Below are positions 45,384 through 57,000 of a stretch of DNA of 64,000 bases, piece after piece. The DNA is from Diphasiastrum complanatum (taxonomy: Eukaryota; Streptophyta; Lycopodiopsida; Lycopodiales; Lycopodiaceae): positions 772,711 to 836,710 of the forward strand of contig CM055106.1 of assembly GCA_029204225.1 (NCBI GenBank), in the 5' to 3' direction. A program made the position numbers and the translations under genes. The notes beneath the pieces were generated by a model. It worked only from the letters and a program-made list of their open reading frames with translations. It did no database searches and had not been told where the DNA came from. Within the stretch, counting starts at the first letter, position 1. Each line of letters starts with the position of its first letter.

Positions 45384-45384
45384 C

Positions 45385-45923
45385 TACACTGAGAATGAGA
45401 TGCAAACTCTAATAGATCTTAATCAAACATGAACCAAAACATAAAATAAAGTTGTTTTCCATACAATAAAATTAAGCTACTATATATTCACACATGTGGA
45501 TCTAAAAATAGCTTTTAATGGACATTCTACACACAAAATTGCAAGACATCACAAGTATAGTGCACCAATGGATAGTAGAACCCAAGAGAACCATGTATAA
45601 GCATGAATGAGATAAGAGAGAGAGAGAGAGAATCATTTCTCTTCCCACAAGTTACATCCTTTTATAATAGGTACAAATCTAAATTCAAACTTGGTTTCCC
45701 TCCATAATAGAAAACCCTACTATTATTGTGACTAGATTCAATGTCTCTACTACTCAAATTTGAATGTACTAAAACTCATGTAATATGAATTCCCACACTT
45801 TCCAAAAGTCTATATTCAAATATAACTTTTAAAAGTCAAACTCTAAGTCTAATATGAAATTGTCCTCAAATGCCAAGTAAACAAATGTAGCAAATATGAC
45901 TAAACTAGTTGAAATCTCTCACA
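45385..45923 (-). repeat. LTR of Copia C, 3' truncated
   Basis: Minus strand starts TGTGAGAGATTTCAACTAG at 45923 and follows the Copia D LTR as far as GTAGATGCTGA, where it joins gag near GTTTGGAGG. The lost segment (LTR end, primer site, leader, gag start) is about 0.8 kb in Copia D. Contains a short (AG)n run near 45615-45631. Confidence 0.8.
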
Positions 45924-46553
45924 AGTAACAAGACCTTCTCTCCTATTGGTCTAACATGTTGGAAAAATATGGACTTTTGTAAGAGTAAATATCTCTTTTT
46001 TACCTTTGATCTTGATCAAGTGGAAGAGGGTGGGGGGAGTGTGATGGGGGCAAAATCAGCTACTAGATACAAAAATAGTCGAATAGACAACTCATGCTAA
46101 ATATAATCACAGCTTTAAGTGTTCTAATTGCCCAACAAAATGTCAAAAAAAATTAATTCATACTCTAAAAACAAGAGTACAGTCCACTAAAGAGATTAGA
46201 AATGGTTTGTGTGTGGTATTACTGAAAACAGATTCAATGTGAAGTATGGTCCTGAAATAAATGGAAGAGCAATATGATATTGCGAGTTCCTCAGGTGTCA
46301 AAGACAGCCATCGTCTGATCAGAAATTGAGGAGTCGTAGACGTCCATGTTCTGATCAGAGTGAGTAAACAAGCACGATCAAATAGCGATGAAAGTGCATT
46401 CAATCACAACAAGCATTCATCTACGTTGTACACAGATAAAAATGTGCTGCTGCTATATTACACTGAAGCACAATACAAATAGCAATTACAACAAAAAATT
46501 GACAGCGTAATTGGGAGACTCAAATAATACGCTAAAACTAGCTGAAGAGGGGG
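45924..46553 (+). other. unassigned sequence with a possible polypurine tract
   Basis: Plus GAAGAGGGTGGGGGGAG at 46023-46039 followed by TGTGATGGGGG recalls a Copia polypurine tract plus LTR start (compare GAAGAGGGAG then TGTGAA in the intact element). Near 46520-46556 the codons TLKLAEEGV and stop match the last residues of the Copia polyprotein (LKLASNVEEGV), so the 3' tip of Copia E pol is here. Otherwise no gene. Confidence 0.5.
46544..46553 (+). other. polypurine tract of Copia E
   Basis: GAAGAGGGGG directly before the LTR start TGTGATAAATTC; it encodes the last residues (EEG) just as in the intact Copia. Confidence 0.75.
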
Positions 46554-46812
46554 TGTGATAAATTCAACTAGTTTAATCATATTTGCTACATTTTTATATT
46601 TGGCAAATTGAGGCCAACTTTATATTAGACTTAGATTTGACTTTTCAAAGTTAATTTCATTTGAATAAACACTTTTTGAAAGTGTGAAAAAGTTGGTAGT
46701 CAAATTTGAGTAGATTAAAATTGAATGTTGGGTACATTGAATGTAGTCCGAAAAATAGTAAGGTTTATATTTTGGAGGGAAAGCCAAGTGGCCAAATAGG
46801 GTTTGGACTAGA
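46554..46812 (+). repeat. LTR fragment of Copia E
   Basis: Starts TGTGATAAATTCAACTAG and matches the first ~260 bp of the Copia D LTR (37676 on). It breaks off near 46812, where Copia protease sequence begins. Confidence 0.75.
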
Positions 46813-46817
46813 GGGTG

Positions 46818-47406
46818 ATTTACATGGCCAATGATGGTGAGTGTGCAGCCAAAGGGATTGGCACAATTCCTATTTCTCTCTCTACAAATAGGAATGTTCA
46901 TTTGGAGGATGTTTTGTTCAATCCAGTTTGATGGAGATGCTTGTATGATCAAAAGGAAAGATATCTTGATTGGAAAAGGTAAAAGACAAGGGAAGTTGTT
47001 CAAGTTAGATGCTTGTGTTATTGCTAACCAAGTTGGATGTGTTGCAAGAGAGTAAATACATATTCAAGAGGTTGGCATAAAAGGGTGAGATCCCTCAACT
47101 TCAAGACATTGGAGGTAATGGCTACAAAGCAAGTTGTGATTGGTCTTCCAAGTTCATTAAAAAGTATCAATCATGTTTGTGAGTTTTGTGGTTTGTGAAA
47201 GTCACATAGACTACCTTATAATATATCTACATCTAGATCTACGCCTTCTCAAGTTGTACATTCGGATATTCATGGAATTAAGACAATCAACAATAGTGGA
47301 GCTAAGATGTATGTAACTTTCATTGATGATTTTAGTAGATTTTGTTGGATCTATCCACTAAAGAGCAAATATGAAGTGTATGATATCTTTGTTAAGTTCA
47401 AATCCT
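46818..47406 (+). pseudogene. Copia E protease-integrase remnant
   Basis: Begins just after the protease active site with MANDGECAAKGIGTIPISLS, then KDILIGKGKRQGKLFKLDAC, a degraded pre-integrase region, CEFCGL, VVHSDIHG and KMYVTFIDDFSRFCWIYPLK, ending FVKFKSL at 47406. Several frameshifts and stops (near 46930, 47055, 47198). At about 47407 it changes to Gypsy F on the opposite strand. Confidence 0.85.
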
Positions 47407-47410
47407 TAAG

Positions 47411-48757
47411 ATACATAATAATATCAGAATATAACGAATTTGTAGATGAAATCTCGAATAAATGTTCGTCTGGAAAATCATCATTGATAGGGTCTTCGAT
47501 TTTTTCGGTGCTGAGTCGCGATAGATAATCAGCATTCGTATAATATTTTCCTTGACGAAGCTCTATTTGATAAGTAAATTCTTGCAAAAGTAGAATCCAT
47601 CGAGCAATTCGTCCTGATAGATCTGGTTTATTTACAAGATACTTAAGAGCATAATGATCCACATGAAAAATAAATGCATATCCCAGCAAATAATGTCGAA
47701 ATTTTTTAACAGTGAAAATCATGCCAAGTGCTTCCCTTTCTATAGCCGAATAATTCTTCTCTGATGCACTAAACTGTCGACTCGCATAGTAGATGGGATG
47801 ATTCTTCTTCTGGTCGTCCTTCTGCCTTAGACAGACGTCAATAGCAAATGCAGACACATCCACATAACTGTGAAATAAAATAGCCCAGTTGGGTGGTCTC
47901 AGAATAGGAGCATTAATCAACCTTTGCTTAAGATCTTCAAATGCTTTCTGCTATTCATTCATCCACAAGTACTCTACTTGTTTCTTCAGTAGATGTGTAA
48001 GAGAGGCAACAATAGAAGCATGATTTTGAATAAATCTCTTGTAATAGCCAACATGTCCTAAGAAAACTCTTAGTTCACATAAATTGGTTGGTATCTGGAG
48101 ATTCTTTATAAGCTCGACTTTATCTTTGTCGACTTCTATTCCTCTGTTAGATATTATGTGTCCGAGCAATATTCCTTCTTTCATACCAAAAAAACATTTC
48201 TCTGGATGAAGAGATAAACAAGTATCTCGACACCGTTGTAATGTTAATTTCAGCTTCTGCAGGTGTGTCTTTATATCACTGTCTACACAGAAATCATCAA
48301 TAAATATCTCGAGAAAAGTTCTCAAGAAGGCAACGAAGATTAATATCATAATTCGCTGAAAAATCGCTAGAGCGTTACAAAGACCAAAGGGCATTTTGTT
48401 GTAGGCATAAGTGCCCCAATCCGTAGTGAATGTGGTCTTTGAACGATCCTCGTTTCGCACTCCAACCTGATTATATCCAGAAAAGTCATCACAGAAACTG
48501 TAACGCTCTTGACTAGCAACCTGATCTAGTATGTAATCAGTGAAAGGCAGAGGATGATGGTCCTTCCTTGTGGCAGCATTGAGTTTGCAAAAATCTTAGC
48601 ATATTCGTATTTTGCCAGTCTTCTTCTTTGGGACGACAACAATGGGTGAAACCCATTCACTACTTAAGATGGGATAGATTATACCTACATTAAGGTGCTT
48701 GTTAAGTTCGTCCTCAACCATGAGAGAGTACTTAGGATTGAGAAGATACTGTCTCTG
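47411..48757 (-). pseudogene. Gypsy F reverse transcriptase and RNase H
   Basis: Minus strand. SSEWVSPIVVVPKKKTG, a stop after KIRIC, LNAATRKDHHPLPFTD, KMPFGLCNALAIFQR, the active site FLEIFIDDFCVD, LLGHIISNRGIEVD and LRVFLGHVGYYKRFI, then RNase H with ILRPPNWAILFH, YYASRQFSASEKNYSAIE, FIFHVDHYALKYL and YYTNADYLSRLS. Two stops (near 48594 and 47948). It ends at about 47411 before integrase, cut by Copia E. The family differs from Gypsy-1/2 (motif FIDD, not YLDD; different primer site) and resembles Athila/Tat-type elements. Confidence 0.9.
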
Positions 48758-50184
48758 TCAAATAGGTACAACATCTTCCTTAAGATCAATTCGGTGCTCT
48801 CCGAATTCTGTAGGTATACCCTTCAAATCGTCGAGCGACCAGACAAAAACGTCTTGATACTCCTTCAATAGTTCAGTGAATTCCACTAACTTCGATTCTC
48901 CAAGTGACTTCGAAACATGCACAAATTTTCCAGGTGCAAGTTCAATCAGTTTAGTAGAATCTGGTAAAATGATATCTTCTGTCATACTGACCTTGGTATG
49001 GCCATGAATTTCACGCATGGTTGATTCCACATATGTTTTCTTGTCGTCAACCTGGTTCTTGTTACCAAATTTGTGTTCAGATTTATACTCGAATCGTTAG
49101 ACTCTTTCGAGTTTGTGTCTGCAACGTTAATTTCTTCATACGAAACATCTGCTTCAGCGTCACAGGCATCGAAGACTTCTTCGTCATCAGCATTCTCATA
49201 ACATTCAAACTACTGCACTTCAATATCAGATCCATTGGAAAAAATATTCAAGGCATACGAAGATTCTTCTGATGCCTCAGGTGCACCGAGATCACCTAAA
49301 TCGATAGATAAAACACTAGCATCTGGCAAAGAAACTTTTTTCTTCTTTTTGGGCACAGAAAAAAGACTTTCAATTGCTTTCTGTAATAAGTGTTATCTGG
49401 CAACAGCTGTTCAAAAGTAATGTTTAGACGAAGGGATCCAATATCAGTCATGATGTCATATTCTTTCATCTTTGATTTCGAGGTCGGTTTATCGATAACA
49501 GCACTAGACAATTTCGTCTTCACGATTTCCTTGTCCTCTTCCTCAAAAGTGACCACCTTTTCTACAGCAGTTGTTTGAAGTTCAGTGTTCTGATTTCCTT
49601 TGCTTCTGCCGAGATATCTTTTGCAAATAACTTCGCAGCATTGCGATCATAGTCAGGGTCATCTTTGATATCTTCCTTAGTCGTAGATTTGTTCGTTGTT
49701 TTGCTAGAGGATTTATTCTTCGAGGATTTTTTGCAGTTTGTCGAGGATTTCTGATCAGGTTTCGAGGAGCTTTTGCTTCTCGTTGTGACTTTGAATAATT
49801 TCTCCACATCACTTGGCCAGGACTGATCTTCTGTCTTTGCCAATTTTCCTTCAATAACGTCAATTCTCTGCACAACAGCATCAGTCGCAGCTTTCGCTTT
49901 CGTGTCTGCAGCAACTGGTATTGCTACATACTGATATTTGGGTCGCAGCTTTTGTGACTGAGGGCAATCAGGATACTTGTGGCCAGGCTCTCTGCAATTT
50001 TAATATAATGGTACATAACCAATCGGCTTTCGCGGTTGAGGACAGTCAGGAGAAAAATGTCTCGGCTCTCCACAGTTGTAGTAGTTGCTTGAAACTGGTT
50101 TAGTCGCGGTTTGAGACTTCGCTGGTCCAACAAATTCAGGAGGATTATGTCTTCTTGGTGCGAACCTGGGTCTGTCCTGCTGGG
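48758..50184 (-). pseudogene. Gypsy F gag end, protease region and linker to RT
   Basis: Two further zinc-knuckle-like clusters lie at about 50090-49940 (NCGEPRHFSPDC; NCREPGHKYPDC, each with the first Cys lost or next to a stop). Next is a Lys/Ser-rich basic stretch (49873-49562) and a region 49556-49296 (YDIMTDIGSLRLNITFEQLL) where protease is expected. I cannot see a clear D[S/T]G site, so protease seems lost or unrecognisable. 49030-48758 is the linker before RT (KYQDVFVWSLDDLKG-like, EYQDVFVWSLDD). Confidence 0.75.
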
Positions 50185-51333
50185 CTAATGCTGCAATACC
50201 CTGTACATAGTTAGTAGTCGCATCATTTTGAAAATAAAAAGTACCTCCTGGGCAGGATCTTCAATGTATTTGACATTCACAATAGTGCAGTCTTCTTTAG
50301 TGTGTCCAGAAGTTCCACATTTCGTACACCACATTCTTGAGTTGGAAGAAGACACTTTTGGTCTTTTATCTGCAACTTCAGAGATCTGCACTTTTAAGTC
50401 ATTAAACTTTTTATTAAGGTCAGCCATATTACTCTTCCAAAGCTTTTCAACTTTAGAAGTTGACGACTTATCCTCGACAACTTTCGTGTCATACTTTTGT
50501 TTAATTCGTCGTTTATTCTTTCTCTCTTCTTTGTCAGCTTCTAATTCTGGTGAATCGCTACTTTCAGATTTCAAGCTTGAAGAACTGGTACTTGAATCAG
50601 AATCTGAATCTTCATCGTTGCCACTAGAATCAGTCTTCGACTTTCGAGATTTCTTCGTTGATCGTTGCTTTCGTGCTAGTTTTGAGGTCTCAAAATTTTC
50701 GGCACTAGCTATTACTACTGCTAAGGAGGTCATGTCCCCTTGTCTGCAATACCGATCAATCTTTGGTGGTAAACCAACCAAAAACCATTCGATCTGCATA
50801 TCTACGGGATATACACCGGTTAGTTTTCCTATGAGATTTTTAACCTTACATGTATATTTGCGAAGGGATTCTTTACTCTTCTTCTGAACTTTGTTCAGAT
50901 CTCCAAGAATTTTAGATTTGTAACCGATCTCTCTGAACTGGTTCAGAAATGCATCTTTCAGCAAGTACCAGGTTCCTACACGGCCTAGTTCAACTTGACT
51001 GTACCATATGTGCGTCTGCTTTCTTAGCAGACCAGGGAAAATTCATAGTTTGTCTACGTCAGTTCCCTCATTATTTGCATTAGCGATTGACTCAAATTGT
51101 GAGACATAGCTATCTGCATCATCGGAAGAAGTCCCTTTAAAGTAATCGTATTTAATTTTGGAGATAGAAGTGAAACGTGTAGCAGGACCCTCCATATCGA
51201 AGCTAATTAGAAGTTCAAGTAACTGGGCTGTGATTTCGTCTAGATTTCTTTGACTAGTATTCTCACTTTGTCTTCGTAAAAATTCCTCTCTAGGCTTACG
51301 ATATCGTTCTAATCTGGATTCTCTATCTGACAT
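50185..51333 (-). pseudogene. Gypsy F gag
   Basis: ATG at 51333. One frame to 50185 with a single TGA at 51043. N-terminal Arg/Glu-rich region, KIKYDYFKGTSSDDADSYVS, FLNQFREIGYKSKILGDL, RKYTCKVKNLIGKL, a retrotransposon-gag capsid domain, then a Ser/Asp/Glu-rich linker (SSGNDEDSDSDSSTSSSS) and a CCHC knuckle CTKCGTSGHTKEDC near 50330-50290. The start lies about 50 bp downstream of the primer-binding site, normal for this class. Only one nonsense codon in 383, so the decay is moderate. Confidence 0.85.
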
Positions 51334-51385
51334 ACACTAGAGATGGAAATGGATTTGTCAGATTTCTTATAACTTTCCTAAACTA

Positions 51386-51403
51386 TCTCCGGCAACGGCA
51401 CCA
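51386..51403 (-). other. Gypsy F primer-binding site
   Basis: Minus strand TGGTGCCGTTGCCGGAGA, one change from the TGGCGCCGTTGCCGG motif typical of plant Athila/Tat Gypsy elements. Confidence 0.8.
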
Positions 51404-51415
51404 AAAATTGGTATA

Positions 51416-52425
51416 TGTCATACTATACCAACAAGGTTAATATAGATTTTATAGTAAATAATGTCGTTCCCACAGAGGACAACGTTAGAAAGTTATGTTT
51501 TTGGCACAATTATGGCAAGTGGTTTTGAGTGTTATTCTGGTTGTCGACGTTTCTACACAGAAGTCCTCAACAACTAAAGTCCAACTTAATGGTTAAAGAA
51601 CACAAAGAGTTTTAGAATACGTTAGAATCTTATGTCAATGCCAATCAAGAAGACAGATCGGAGACTTAATTCTTCAGGCAGGGAGTGTCATCTCATATGT
51701 ATCATGCTAGACTGTACCAAAGATAGTCGTTATTCGAGTGCCGAAAAGAAAGTATTCATGACAGACAAATAAGATAGTTTAAAGACAGTTCTTTATAGCA
51801 TGCTTTACGAAAACTCAGCAAACGACTGTAATGCACTAGAGCGTCTGTCTGATCAGGGAGAAATTCATGAAATGCATTAGAGATTGTTAGCAGACTCCAG
51901 ATCACTCACAGTCAGCAGTGTGGAGAACAGAGATAAGAGAGAATAACTCACAGAACTCTATTCACTTCTTCAATCTCTTACATAAGCATAAATTCTTCTC
52001 TCTCAATGATCGAGACTAAAGGGTGAGATCAATATATATTCTACGGGGTGAACAAACACACCTCTAAAACACCTGGTGCGTCGCTCCCGCAAAAGGGTCT
52101 AGTTAACGATTAGACCGAGAATACGTTCACCTATATCATAAGAGATATACTTAACTATGAGTTAAAGTTATTCTACTTTATCATGTCTTTTCGTATCTAG
52201 TCATTTCGTATGGACAACCTTTACTGACAACCTAGTAAAGGTTGTCCAAGACAATGTCTTTTCTTTTAAAAGGTCTTGCCCTTAATTACAAAGCAAGTAC
52301 TTAGGAGATATATTCCCGAAAAATGACTTAGGCCTCTTCATGATTTATACTTATCCAGCTCATATCTTCATTTTTTAGTATATCATGCCATATTTATGTT
52401 GATATTTAATATTTAACATTTTCGT
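51416..52425 (-). repeat. 5' LTR of Gypsy F (outer end approximate)
   Basis: Inner end at plus TGTCATACTATACC (51416), just beyond the primer site. TATA-like AATATATATT at 52031-52040 for minus-strand transcription. The outer end is set by the start of Gypsy G sequence near 52425-52440; no second LTR copy is in the window to confirm it. Confidence 0.65.
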
Positions 52426-52429
52426 GGCA

Positions 52430-53955
52430 TAACAAAACTATTATCGGTTTCACGTACGTGACTTTGCAGAAAAAGCAAGCTGGATGTATCGGTTAACTAG
52501 AGATTCCAAATGGGTAGAAGAGCATGGCCATGCATTTCAAAATCTCACAACCGCTTTAGCCAATGCTTCTATTTTGCGAGCACCAAACTCTTCCAAGGAA
52601 TTCCATGTACATACGGATGCTTCTAAGTTCGTCGTAGGCGCTGTTTTGATGCAACCTGGTGAGGATTCCAAGGATTATCCTATCCGATTCTTGAGTCGAC
52701 AACTGATCCCAGTCGAGATGAATTATACTACTATTGAGAAGGAAGCGGTTGCTATGGTCTATGCGGTTCAAAATTTTTGCCATTATCTATTAGGAAAACC
52801 ATGTGTGTTTTACACCGATCATCAAGCGTTATTGTATCTTTTGAACAAGACATGCACAACTGGACGAATAGAATGCTGGTTGTTGTTAATTGGGAAATTT
52901 GAGTTTTGAGTTGTTGTTAGAAGGGGCTCGCAACATTTTTTAGCTTATCATCTTTCACGAATCCCTAGCACGGACAAACCAATAGAAGGTGAATGACAAC
53001 CTTCTTGATGCTATCTTGTTTCAAGTAGATTACACTCCAGTTTGGGCCCGTGAAATCACTTAACACCTCACTATTGGCCAAATTGATCCAAATCTACCTA
53101 AACCCACTTAGCGAGCATTGATTTATAAATCTGCTCCCTACACCCTCATTGTTGGACAATTGTATAAAAAAGGGACGGATGAAATTATTCGTAGATGTCT
53201 TACCGAGGGAGAAACGTTGGCCGGATTCTAGTAGCCAACCTTATTTAAAGATACACATCAATTTTTGTGATGGCATACGATGTATGCCAACATGCAAAAT
53301 GACCACAATTCAAGGATTTCATGCCATTAAATCCCATATTGTTAGATCAAGCATTTTTCAAATGGGGGATCGACTATGTGGGACCGATTAGCCCGACTGC
53401 TAGATTCACACAATCTCAATATATTATAGTGGCCACCGACTATTGGACCAAGTGGGCCGAAGCTTGTGCTATTAAAACTACATATGCAAATTGCATTTCC
53501 AAATTCCTCTACGAGCAAATTATAGTGCGTTTTGGTTGCCCATTAGAAATCGTGAAACACACTTCTTAAAGCAGTGATCAAACACTTACTATCCACCTTC
53601 CTAGTGGTCCATAGAAAAAGTGCCCTTTATTACCCACGTTGTAATGGCCAAGCTGAGTCCACTAATATGATCTTATGTGAAATCCTTACTAAGACTGTAG
53701 AGGCTAGTAGGTCTGATTGGGAATTGAAGTTACATGCCGCACTTTGGGCTTATCGTACCACCTCTAAGAAATCTACTGGATCTTCCTCTTTTCAGTTGAC
53801 TTATGGCCAGTAATTAGTTATGCCAGTTGAATTTTATGTTCCATCCTTACGCCTGGCCTATGATCTACAATTGGATTTCAAACGAATCTTAGTCAGTCGC
53901 CTATTTCATCTTGAAAAGCTTTGTGAAACCCATACCATTAGTTAGTTAGAATTAA
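52430..53955 (+). pseudogene. Gypsy G RNase H-integrase fragment
   Basis: Starts near NYYRFHVRDFAEKASWMYRL at 52438, then FHVHTDASKFVVGAVLMQ, RFLSRQLIPVEMNYTTIEKE and FYTDHQALLYLLNKT (RNase H). After a stop at 52907 and several frameshifts come FFKWGIDYVGPISP (first integrase Asp), a disrupted second-Asp region (LEIVKHTS and stop at 53567; the expected D is lost) and CNGQAESTNM (Glu), ending about 53955. It is related to but distinct from Gypsy-1/2. No LTR of its own is seen. Confidence 0.85.
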
Positions 53956-53964
53956 AGTAGAATC

Positions 53965-54107
53965 TCTGTGTTACTGTATTGTGGGTCCTATCAGTTGATA
54001 AGGATCAGTTGGCCTTGCCACAAGGTAAGTCGACGGGACACGCGTCCTGCCAACAGCAACCTGGGTCATGCATGGATTTGTGTTCCCATGCAGAGCGAAT
54101 TCTAAGT
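53965..54107 (+). repeat. LTR end of Copia H (partial)
   Basis: Sequence immediately before a Copia primer site must be the LTR 3' end; the remainder of the LTR is replaced by Gypsy G. The start given is where Gypsy G similarity stops. Confidence 0.45.
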
Positions 54108-54119
54108 TGGTATCAGAGC
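54108..54119 (+). other. primer-binding site of Copia H
   Basis: TGGTATCAGAGC, complementary to initiator tRNA-Met. Confidence 0.9.
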
Positions 54120-55358
54120 CGTACAGGGAGTGTACACAGTACAACATCATCGTTGAAGAGAGCTTCAGGAGAACTGTCTTCTGAGAGTTCGGGGTTTACG
54201 GCAGGTTGAAGACGGAAAGAGAAGCACTGGTGCACGGTTTCTAGTTTATAGAGGCTTGCCAAGCTCAGCAGAGGGATTAGTAGCCTGTGCATAGCAACAG
54301 ACAGAGTAAAACTTGGTGAAAAATTAACAATTTTGAAGCCAGTTGAAAATTGAAACCAGGTTTGGGGTTACGATTTTTATACATAACTGGTGATTTCTTC
54401 GCTATTTGTGCACCGTTTTGGATGCCGTAAGGACAGGAAGGAAGCTAATTATATTGTCAACCAGCCATGGAGAGATTCTGAGGTTTATGTTAGAGATTTG
54501 TCTACAGACAGTTAACCTAGCAGATTTGTGGTAAAAGGTGAAAAAAGCCACTTTGTCAAGTTGAGCTAAAATCACCGTTTCTCCACGGAATTTCATGATT
54601 GAACACTCTACAGATTTGGTATCAGTAGGGCGATCCTGCTCCAGGTCTCAAATCATGCTCAAATTGATCCGAAGGTGAGTTTGATCAAGCAACAGGTAGC
54701 TTGGGGAGGCACGACCGTAGACAGGGAGGTCACGGGTATGTTCGCGTGTGGAACCAAGGCAGAACTGTAGTGTTTTGAAGTGGACAGCGCTTGCAAGTGT
54801 CTCCATTAGTGCACAGAAGTGCTCAGAACTGTTGGATAGAGAATTTACAAGATCAACGACGCAGATCATGCTACCCAGGAGGGATATCCACAGTTGGATC
54901 GAAATTGATCATTGGATGGAGTCTGAAGGGTTGTTGAAGAGGGTCCTGAAGAAGTGAAGTGTGAAGTTTCTTCAAGGTGAAGAAACAGTTCAAAAACAAA
55001 GAAAATCCCTGTTTTTGGTCCTTTGTCCTTTTTGACCCAAACGAAAGGCTATAACCTCCAAACGAAGGGCACCCAAACTGTACCTGCAAGTATGGTACAG
55101 CAAAACAGAGTGACTATAGCGGAGAAAGTGTTCAAAGTGCGCCAAAAGTGATTTCACCATTCCACTGGGCATGAAGTTGGGAGTTGACGACTGAGTGTAT
55201 TTCGGAAGGCGACGCCGATTTGGCTTTCAAATTGGTGGAAAAGCGACGAGTGGCTTGGTAAGGAAAAAAGTGCAGGTCATTATTTTCAACTTCTGACATC
55301 ACAATTGGCCTCAGCATACTGCTTTTAGCCTACGATAGAAGTTTCAAGCAGTTTTGCG
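54120..55358 (+). other. long 5' leader of Copia H
   Basis: 1.24 kb between primer site and gag ATG, about twice the Copia D leader. No supported ORF. Confidence 0.65.
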
Positions 55359-56437
55359 ATGGCAAACATGGGAGAGTCCATTTTGAGTGAAAGTAGCAAA
55401 TTGGACGGGATTTCCAACTATGCAGTGTGGAAATTCAAAATGAAAAACATACTGATGGAGAAAGACGTGTGGGAAGTCGTCACAGGTGATGAGAGAAGGC
55501 CGCCATATGAAGCGGATATCAAAGTGTTCGACAAAAAGATGAGGAAAGCTTTGACCTTCATTAACTTGTTAGTGAAGGATCACATCATTACCCACATTTG
55601 TGATGCTGTTACACCCAGACAGACATGGGATGTGCTAAAGGAGCAGTTCGAGACGTCAAATTCGTCAAGAATCATGTTTCTAAAGTCAAAGCTAAATAGT
55701 GCCCAAATGGAACAAGGAGAGCACATTCAGACGTACATGACCAGAATCAAGACAATGAGGGATGAACTGCATTCTATTGGTGAGCGCATACGTGATGTGG
55801 AATTGGTGCACAATGCATTGTGCGGCATTGCAGAACCCTATCAGATGTTAATGAGCGGAATAGCATCAAGAGAAAGATTTCCAACCTTTGACGAGCTGAC
55901 AAGAATCTTGGAAGAGCAACGACGAGAAATGGTGAAAGGTACACGTCTGAATACTGACGATCAGGCACTTGCGACACGCCAAAAACAAGACAAGGGCAAG
56001 GGCAAGAAGAAGTCTAAGCAACAATTTGCCAAAACTCAGGAGGATGAGGGATCATCTAGTAAGACCAAGAAGAAAGGCAAGTGCCTCCATTGTGGTAAAA
56101 AGGGCCATTGGAAGAGTGTCGCAAATTCCTGGCGGAACAAGACAAGGGAAAACCAAAGCAGACAGGTAACCTTGTCGATGAGGGTGAGATTGAAGACTCT
56201 AGCATCTTCATATCTGCATTGTCATCTAATCAAGATGATCAAACGTGGTATGTTGACTCGAGAGCCACAAGACACATGACAGGTAACAAGAATTGGTTCA
56301 GTAGCTTGAAAGTGTTGGATAATGGAATGTCCGTTTCACAAGCAAATGGTGAGGTGTGCAAGATCAAGGAGATAGGCACTGTTTCAATCCAACTACCTGA
56401 TGGCAAAAGCAGGATAATCAAGGAGGTACTTTACTGA
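55359..56437 (+). pseudogene. Copia H gag-protease
   Basis: ATG at 55359, MANMGESILSESSKLDGISN, then YAVWKFKMKNIL, a gag of the UBN2 type. QTWDVLKEQFETSNSSRIMF and DELTRILEEQRREM follow. The zinc knuckle starts CLHCGKKGHWK but a frameshift near 56112 moves its last Cys (EECRKF) into another frame. From 56108 the second frame gives the protease region; its active site reads WYVDSRATRHM, so DSG has become DSR. It ends at 56437 with a stop, and pol is absent. Not the same family as Copia A, C, D, E. Confidence 0.88.
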
Positions 56438-56512
56438 TCAAAAGTTGAAAATAGAATTCGTCCATGATCGTTGCTTCAATCCAACTACTAGATGGCAAAA
56501 GCAGAATGACTA
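56380..56512 (+). repeat. imperfect direct duplication at the Copia H break
   Basis: 'caatccaacta' to 'gatggcaaaagcag' at about 56387-56413 recurs at about 56478-56504 with a few changes. It lies just before the LTR at 56514. Confidence 0.7.
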
Positions 56513-56513
56513 G

Positions 56514-56933
56514 TGTTAGTTGATTCTCTAGTGTCGAGCCAAGCTGGAGACATAAGTTATCTCTCACCCATGACCAAGGAGGTCTCAGAAGGAAGAGAAC
56601 AGAAGAAGTTGAGAGCCGAGCATGAGAGCCGAGGAAATACTAGCTAGGAAGATAGTGATTAACTATGTGAGCCTACATGGTGTATCCCAAAGAAGGAATG
56701 ACCATGTAGGAGCTAGTAACATTTCCTTGAATAGTTGTAATAAATGTAGACCCCCCTTAAAATAGTAAAGAGTGAGCCACCTTTTGATGGTGACCTCTAG
56801 TGGAAGGGCAAATTCCACATGTAATTTCTAATTTAGTGGAATTGCCACATGGGCTCCACATGGGCAGTCTTCTTGCTTATTTAAGGGCCCCCCTCTCTTG
56901 TGAGGGAGCTTTGATTGTATTTTCAAGTTCTCA
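56514..56933 (+). repeat. LTR of Gypsy-1 family, copy C (5' LTR of Gypsy-2, truncated)
   Basis: Starts TGTTAGTTGATTCTC and aligns with 7539-7110 (-) and 44280 on (-). TATA-like TATTTAAG at 56878-56885. Similarity ends at CAAGTTCTC (about 56933), so about half the LTR is missing before the 25-bp array. Its upstream neighbour is the broken Copia H. Confidence 0.75.
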
Positions 56934-57000
56934 ACCACCGCTAATCGTTCAAAACTCGAACGGATTCATAACTCCACATTTAGAACGAACATCTCTTTGA

